DNA of 64,000 bases from NCBI RefSeq assembly GCF_019468565.1, contig NZ_CP080521.1, forward strand, positions 4,402,001-4,466,000. The letters run 5' to 3'. The first letter of the stretch is position 1, and each line of letters begins with the position of its first letter. Of this stretch, positions 60,146 to 64,000 are shown one piece after another. The position numbers and the translations under genes are program-made. The notes under the pieces are model-generated. The model searched no databases and was not told the origin of the DNA. It saw only the letters and a program-made list of their open reading frames with translations. Source of the stretch: Pseudonocardia sp. DSM 110487 (GTDB lineage Bacteria; Actinomycetota; Actinomycetes; Mycobacteriales; Pseudonocardiaceae).

Positions 60146-60925
60146 GTGAAGAACAAGCCGGCGTACGGCATCGAGTCCGTCGACCACGCGCTGCACCTGG
60201 CGACGCTGCTGCTGCACGAGGGCCCGCTGCGCGTCACGGACGCTGCCGCACGCCTTGGCGTCGCCCGCTCCACGGCGCACCGGCTGCTCGCGATGCTCGT
60301 CTACCGCGACTTCGCCGAGCAGGACGAGGACCGGCGCTACGTCGCGGGGCCCGTGCTGCGCGGGGCGGCAGCCCCGGAGCCGGTCGCCGACCTGCGCAGG
60401 CTCGCGCTGCCACATCTCGAGGCGCTGGCGGCCCGTACCGACGAGTCGGTGAACCTGATGGTCGTGGTCGGTGGCCAGGCCCGGTTCGTCGCCAGCGTCG
60501 AGTCGCCTCAGATCCTGCGGGTGGGGGACCGGGAGGGGCGCGTGCTGCCCGCCCATCTCGCATCCGGTGGGCGGGCGGTGCTCGCCTGCCTGCCGGAGAG
60601 CGAGGTGATGGAGCTGTACGCGGGTTCGGACTCGTCTGACTCGCAGGTGGCGGACGTGCCCGCCCTGCTGCGGGACCTGCGGCGGGTGCGCAAGCAGGGG
60701 TTCGCCGTCAACGACCAGGCGACGGAGAACGGCGTGACCGCCATCGGGCAGGCCCTCGCGTGCCCGCGGGGGATGGTGCCCGCGGCCGTGTCGATCGCGA
60801 TGCCGACGGTGCGGTACCGCCGCGACCGGCTCCCCGAATGGACGAGGGACCTCGCTACGACGGTCACCCGCATCGAGCGGGATCTATCGGATAGTTCTGT
60901 GCACCAGAACATCGGCGCCCTCTGA
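60146..60925 (+). CDS. IclR-family regulator of the gentisate operon
   Basis: A 259-residue IclR protein: VKNKPAYGIESVDHALHLATLL is the typical start, winged helix RVTDAAARLGVARSTAHRLLAMLV, then the effector domain (TDESVNLMVVVGGQARFVASVES, LPAHLASGGRAVLACLP). GTG 60146 is preferred over ATG 60122 because homology and the -10 box agree. It precedes the gentisate genes on the same strand by 24 bp and probably controls them. Confidence 0.88.
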   Translation: MKNKPAYGIESVDHALHLATLLLHEGPLRVTDAAARLGVARSTAHRLLAMLVYRDFAEQDEDRRYVAGPVLRGAAAPEPVADLRRLALPHLEALAARTDESVNLMVVVGGQARFVASVESPQILRVGDREGRVLPAHLASGGRAVLACLPESEVMELYAGSDSSDSQVADVPALLRDLRRVRKQGFAVNDQATENGVTAIGQALACPRGMVPAAVSIAMPTVRYRRDRLPEWTRDLATTVTRIERDLSDSSVHQNIGAL

Positions 60926-60937
60926 GCGGGACAGCCT

Positions 60938-60943
60938 TAGCGT
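60938..60943 (+). promoter_or_regulatory. -10 box of the gentisate operon
   Basis: TAGCGT ends 6 nt before ATG 60950; likely leaderless start of the catabolic genes. Confidence 0.5.
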
Positions 60944-60949
60944 GGCGGC

Positions 60950-62065
60950 ATGACCACGACGCTCTCGCCGGTGACGCTGAAGGCGGTCGACGGGCCGGGC
61001 CAGCCGCAGCGCACCCCGGCGCTCGAGGACCTCTACCGCGGGTTCGAGCAGGAGCTGCTCGTGCCGCTGTGGACCGAGATCGGCGACCTGATGCCGACCA
61101 GCCCGCGCCCCGCCGCGCAGGCGCACCTGTGGCGGTGGCAGAACCTGCTGCGGCTGGCGGAGCGGTCCGGTGACCTGGTGCCGGTCGGCCGCGGCGGCGA
61201 ACGCCGGGCCATCGCGCTCGCCAACCCCGGGCTCGGCGGCGCCCCGTACGCCACGCCGACGCTGTGGGCGGCGATCCAGTACCTGAACCCGCGCGAGGAC
61301 GCCCCCGTCCATCGCCACACCCAGCACGCGTTCCGGTTCGTCGTGGAGGGCGAGGGAGTCTGGACCGTCGTCGACGGCGACCCGGTCGCCATGCGCCGCG
61401 GCGACTTCCTGCTCACGCCGGGCTGGCGGTTCCACGGGCACCACAACCAGGCCGACCAGCCGATGGCGTGGCTCGACGGGCTCGACATCCCGTTCGTCCA
61501 CCAGGTCGGCTCGGCGTTCTTCGAGCTGGGCCCGGACGAGGTGTCCGACCGCTCGACACCTGCCCGCTCCCGCGCCGAGCGCCTCTGGGCGCATCCCGGC
61601 CTGCGGCCGGTCTCGCAGCCGGGCCCGACCCCGAGCTCGCCGATCGCCGCCTACCGGTGGGAGCACACCGACGCCGCGCTCACCGAGCAGCTCGCCCTCG
61701 ACGACGAGGGGTACCCCGGCGTGGTGGAGCCGGGGCACGCGGCCGTCCGGTTCACCAACCCGACAACCGGCGGCGACGTCATGCCGACCATTCGCGCCGA
61801 GATGCACCGGCTGCGGCCGGGCGCCACCACCGCCACCCGTCGCGAGGTCGGCTCCGCGGTGTGGCAGGTGTTCGACGGCACCGGCACGGTGCGGGTCGGC
61901 GAGCGCGAGTGGCAGGTCGGCCGCGGTGACCTCGTCGCCGTCCCGTCCTGGGTGCCGCTGACGATCAGCGCCGGTTCCGGTCTCGACCTGTTCCGCTTCT
62001 CCGACACCCCGATCTTCGAGCGCCTCCACGCCGACCGCGTGCAGGTGGAAGGAGCCCCCGCGTGA
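60950..62065 (+). CDS. Gentisate 1,2-dioxygenase
   Basis: A 371-residue bicupin dioxygenase that opens gentisate to maleylpyruvate. The first cupin holds the iron ligands in HRHTQHAFRFVVEGEG and GWRFHGHHNQ; the second cupin (GSAVWQVFDGTGTVRVG) is degenerate, as usual. Its stop overlaps the next start (GTGA). Regulated by the upstream IclR protein in all likelihood. Confidence 0.93.
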   Translation: MTTTLSPVTLKAVDGPGQPQRTPALEDLYRGFEQELLVPLWTEIGDLMPTSPRPAAQAHLWRWQNLLRLAERSGDLVPVGRGGERRAIALANPGLGGAPYATPTLWAAIQYLNPREDAPVHRHTQHAFRFVVEGEGVWTVVDGDPVAMRRGDFLLTPGWRFHGHHNQADQPMAWLDGLDIPFVHQVGSAFFELGPDEVSDRSTPARSRAERLWAHPGLRPVSQPGPTPSSPIAAYRWEHTDAALTEQLALDDEGYPGVVEPGHAAVRFTNPTTGGDVMPTIRAEMHRLRPGATTATRREVGSAVWQVFDGTGTVRVGEREWQVGRGDLVAVPSWVPLTISAGSGLDLFRFSDTPIFERLHADRVQVEGAPA

Positions 62066-62907
62066 GGCTGACGACGCTGCGCACCCCCGACGGCACCCGC
62101 GCCGGTCGCGTCGACGGCGAGACCGTCGTCGAGATCGACGCCCCCGAGCTGGGCGCGCTGCTCGCCGACCCGGCATGGCGCGAGCGCGCGGCCACGGCGG
62201 ACGGGCCGTGCCACGCCCTCGCGGGCGCCGACCTGGCGCCGCTGGTGCCGCGCCCCGGGAAGATCTTCTGCGTGGGCCTGAACTACCGCAGCCACATCCT
62301 GGAGATGGGCCGGGAGCTGCCGGAGCACCCCACGCTCTTCGCGAAGTTCCCCGAGGCGCTCGTCGGCCCGCACGACGCGGTCTCGCTCGACCCCGCCTCC
62401 GAGAAGGTCGACTGGGAGGCCGAGCTCGCCGTGGTCGTCGGCGCCCCGGTGCGGCGGGCCACCGAGGCGGAGGCCGAGGCGGCGATCGCCGGGTTCGCCG
62501 TGCTCAACGACGTGACCATGCGCGACTGGCAGTACCGCACGCTGCAGTGGCTGCAGGGCAAGACGTTCGAGGCCACCACGCCGTTCGGGCCGCAGCTGGT
62601 CACGCCGGACGAACTGCCCGGTGGCGTGCGGCCGGCCCTCGACCTGACGTGCGCGGTCGACGGCGAGACCGTGCAGACCGCCAACACCTCCGACCTGGTC
62701 TTCGACCCGGTCGCGCTGATCGCCTACATCTCGCAGATCGTCACCCTCAACCCGGGCGACGTGATCGCCACCGGAACACCCGGCGGCGTCGGGCACGCCC
62801 GCAAGCCCCCGCGCTACCTCTCCGACGGCGCGGTCCTCACCACCGAGATTGACGGACTGGGTACCCAGCGCAACACCGCTCGGGCCGTCGTCCCGGCGCC
62901 GGTCTGA
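62062..62907 (+). CDS. Fumarylpyruvate/maleylpyruvate hydrolase (FAH family)
   Basis: A 281-residue FAH-family hydrolase: KIFCVGLNYRSHILEMG, DWEAELAVVVG (metal-binding E-x-E region), NDVTMRDWQYRT and GDVIATGTPGGVGHARKPPRYL. It cleaves the ring-opened product of gentisate to pyruvate and fumarate or maleate. With no isomerase gene visible, direct maleylpyruvate cleavage or a distant isomerase is needed. Confidence 0.92.
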   Translation: MRLTTLRTPDGTRAGRVDGETVVEIDAPELGALLADPAWRERAATADGPCHALAGADLAPLVPRPGKIFCVGLNYRSHILEMGRELPEHPTLFAKFPEALVGPHDAVSLDPASEKVDWEAELAVVVGAPVRRATEAEAEAAIAGFAVLNDVTMRDWQYRTLQWLQGKTFEATTPFGPQLVTPDELPGGVRPALDLTCAVDGETVQTANTSDLVFDPVALIAYISQIVTLNPGDVIATGTPGGVGHARKPPRYLSDGAVLTTEIDGLGTQRNTARAVVPAPV

Positions 62908-62908
62908 G

Positions 62909-64000
62909 ATGGACCCCGATGTGGACGCCGTCGTCGTCGGGGGCGGGATCGGCGGGCTGGGCAGCGCCCTCGCGCTCGCCCGGGCGGGCTTCGCGGTGCG
63001 GGTCCTGGAGAAGGAGCCGCAGTTCGGCGAGGTGGGCGCGGGCCTGCAGATGGCCCCGAACGCCACCCGGCTCCTGCGTTCGTGGGACCTCCTGGACGAG
63101 GTCGTCGACCTCGGGGTCACGCCGCGCAGGCTGGTGATGCGCGACGCCCTCGACGGCAGCGAGCTCACGCACCTCGACCTCGCCGACACCGCGCGTCGGT
63201 ACGGCGCCCCGTACGTCGTGATCCACCGCAGCGACCTGCACGCGATCCTCCTGCGGGCCTGCCGCGCGGCCGGCGTCGACCTCGTCACCGATGCCGCCGT
63301 CCGCGACGTGGAACTCGCCGCGGACCACGCCGTCGCGGTGGGGGAGCGGCGCCGGGACACCGGCCGCGTCGTCCTCGCCGCCGACGGCCTCGGCTCCCGG
63401 CTGCGCGCCCGGCTCAGCGACGACGAGCCGGTCAGCTCCGCCTACGTCGCCTACCGCGGCGCGCTCCCCCTCGCGGACCTGCCCGACACCTCTGGCCTCG
63501 CTCTCGACGACGTCGTCGTCTACATCGGACCCGGCTGCCACTTCGTGCAGTACCCGCTGCGCCGCGGCGAGATGTTCAACCAGGTCGCGGTGTTCCGCTC
63601 GCCGAAGGCCCTTGCCGGCGATGAGGACTGGGGCACCCCCGACGAGCTCGGCGCCGCCTTCGCCGCCACCTGCGACCGGATCCAGGCGGCGCTGCCGAGC
63701 CTGTGGCGCGACCGCTGGTGGCGCATGTACGACCGCGACCCGATCGCCGCCTGGGTCGACGGACGGCTCGCCCTCACCGGCGACGCCGCCCACCCCATGC
63801 TGCAGTACCTCGCCCAGGGCGCCTGCCAGGCACTCGAGGACGCCGCCCAGCTCGCCGAGCAGGCCACCAAGGCCCGCACCGCCGACGGCACCGACTGGGA
63901 CCGAGCCCTGGCCGCGTACGCCGAGATTCGCACCGTCCGCACCGCTCGCGTGCAGCGCACCGCCCGGCAGTGGGGCGACCTGTGGCACTGCGACGGGCTG
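62909..64000 (+). CDS. 3-hydroxybenzoate 6-hydroxylase-like flavin monooxygenase (cut by window end)
   Basis: 364 residues are visible, open at the right edge. VVVGGGIGGLGSALALARAG is the FAD motif, VLAADGLGSRLRARL the DG motif and RLALTGDAAHPMLQYLAQGACQALEDA the GD motif of class A aromatic hydroxylases. Best read as 3-hydroxybenzoate (or salicylate-type) hydroxylase producing gentisate, fitting the two preceding genes. It starts 1 bp after the hydrolase stop. Confidence 0.9.
   Translation, partial: MDPDVDAVVVGGGIGGLGSALALARAGFAVRVLEKEPQFGEVGAGLQMAPNATRLLRSWDLLDEVVDLGVTPRRLVMRDALDGSELTHLDLADTARRYGAPYVVIHRSDLHAILLRACRAAGVDLVTDAAVRDVELAADHAVAVGERRRDTGRVVLAADGLGSRLRARLSDDEPVSSAYVAYRGALPLADLPDTSGLALDDVVVYIGPGCHFVQYPLRRGEMFNQVAVFRSPKALAGDEDWGTPDELGAAFAATCDRIQAALPSLWRDRWWRMYDRDPIAAWVDGRLALTGDAAHPMLQYLAQGACQALEDAAQLAEQATKARTADGTDWDRALAAYAEIRTVRTARVQRTARQWGDLWHCDGL

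Overview
The window is a GC-rich actinomycete chromosome segment, most likely from Pseudonocardia or a close member of the Pseudonocardiaceae (inference). The support is strong third-position GC, a WhiB protein, an Lsr2-type protein, paired GAF-ANTAR proteins, a stand-alone LigD polymerase domain, a DUF222/HNH '13E12' protein, and many genes that start 6-8 nt after a TANNNT -10 box, as leaderless actinobacterial transcripts do. No rRNA, tRNA, CRISPR array or intact transposase was seen.

Layout. 1-9 kb: end of a 3-oxoacid CoA-transferase B gene, an ABC exporter, an M20 peptidase, an SDR, a complete metQ-metN-metI methionine importer and an MFS pump. 9-17 kb: a PEP-mutase-like gene divergent from a LysR gene, a type I glutamine synthetase, an RsbW-like kinase, two GAF-ANTAR proteins and a BisC-type molybdoenzyme. 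17-20 kb: a second MetQ/MetN pair that lacks a permease and runs directly into an N-terminally truncated flavin monooxygenase. 20-25 kb: DsbA-like protein, SDR, MFS, GNAT and LysR genes.

25-33 kb looks like an organosulfur locus: a LysR gene with a T-N11-A box, a short leader peptide, an alpha/beta hydrolase, a rare ketopantoate-reductase/rhodanese fusion, a second copy of the leader peptide, then a flavin monooxygenase and an acyl-CoA-dehydrogenase-like flavoprotein, both broken. A broken zinc alcohol dehydrogenase and an SDR with no start codon follow. 33-38 kb: a DUF222/HNH protein, a P-loop kinase-like protein, about 800 bp rich in inverted repeats, and an APH(6)/hydroxyurea-type kinase.

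38-42 kb is an amide/formamide module: a MarR gene, a four-copy direct repeat, a cytoplasmic AmiC-like binding protein, FmdB, FmdA and a MetX-like hydrolase. 42-49 kb is a six-gene glycoside operon: ABC binding protein, two permeases, ROK regulator, GMC oxidoreductase with a pyranose/C-glycoside-oxidase look, and a TIM-barrel isomerase, with repeated GCAGAAGTG sites at its head. 50-57 kb is a homogentisate-type aromatic operon (MBL protein, MhpA-like hydroxylase, HmgA, FahA) whose last gene overlaps a NHEJ polymerase gene; the hydroxylase carries an in-frame 48-bp perfect palindrome. 57-60 kb: isomerase, WhiB, a glycosyltransferase lacking its donor domain, an NAD kinase and an Lsr2-like protein lacking the DNA-binding half. 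60-64 kb is a gentisate operon (IclR, gentisate dioxygenase, fumarylpyruvate hydrolase, 3-hydroxybenzoate 6-hydroxylase cut by the window end).

The window thus combines aromatic, glycoside, amide and sulfur scavenging with a notable density of decayed genes.
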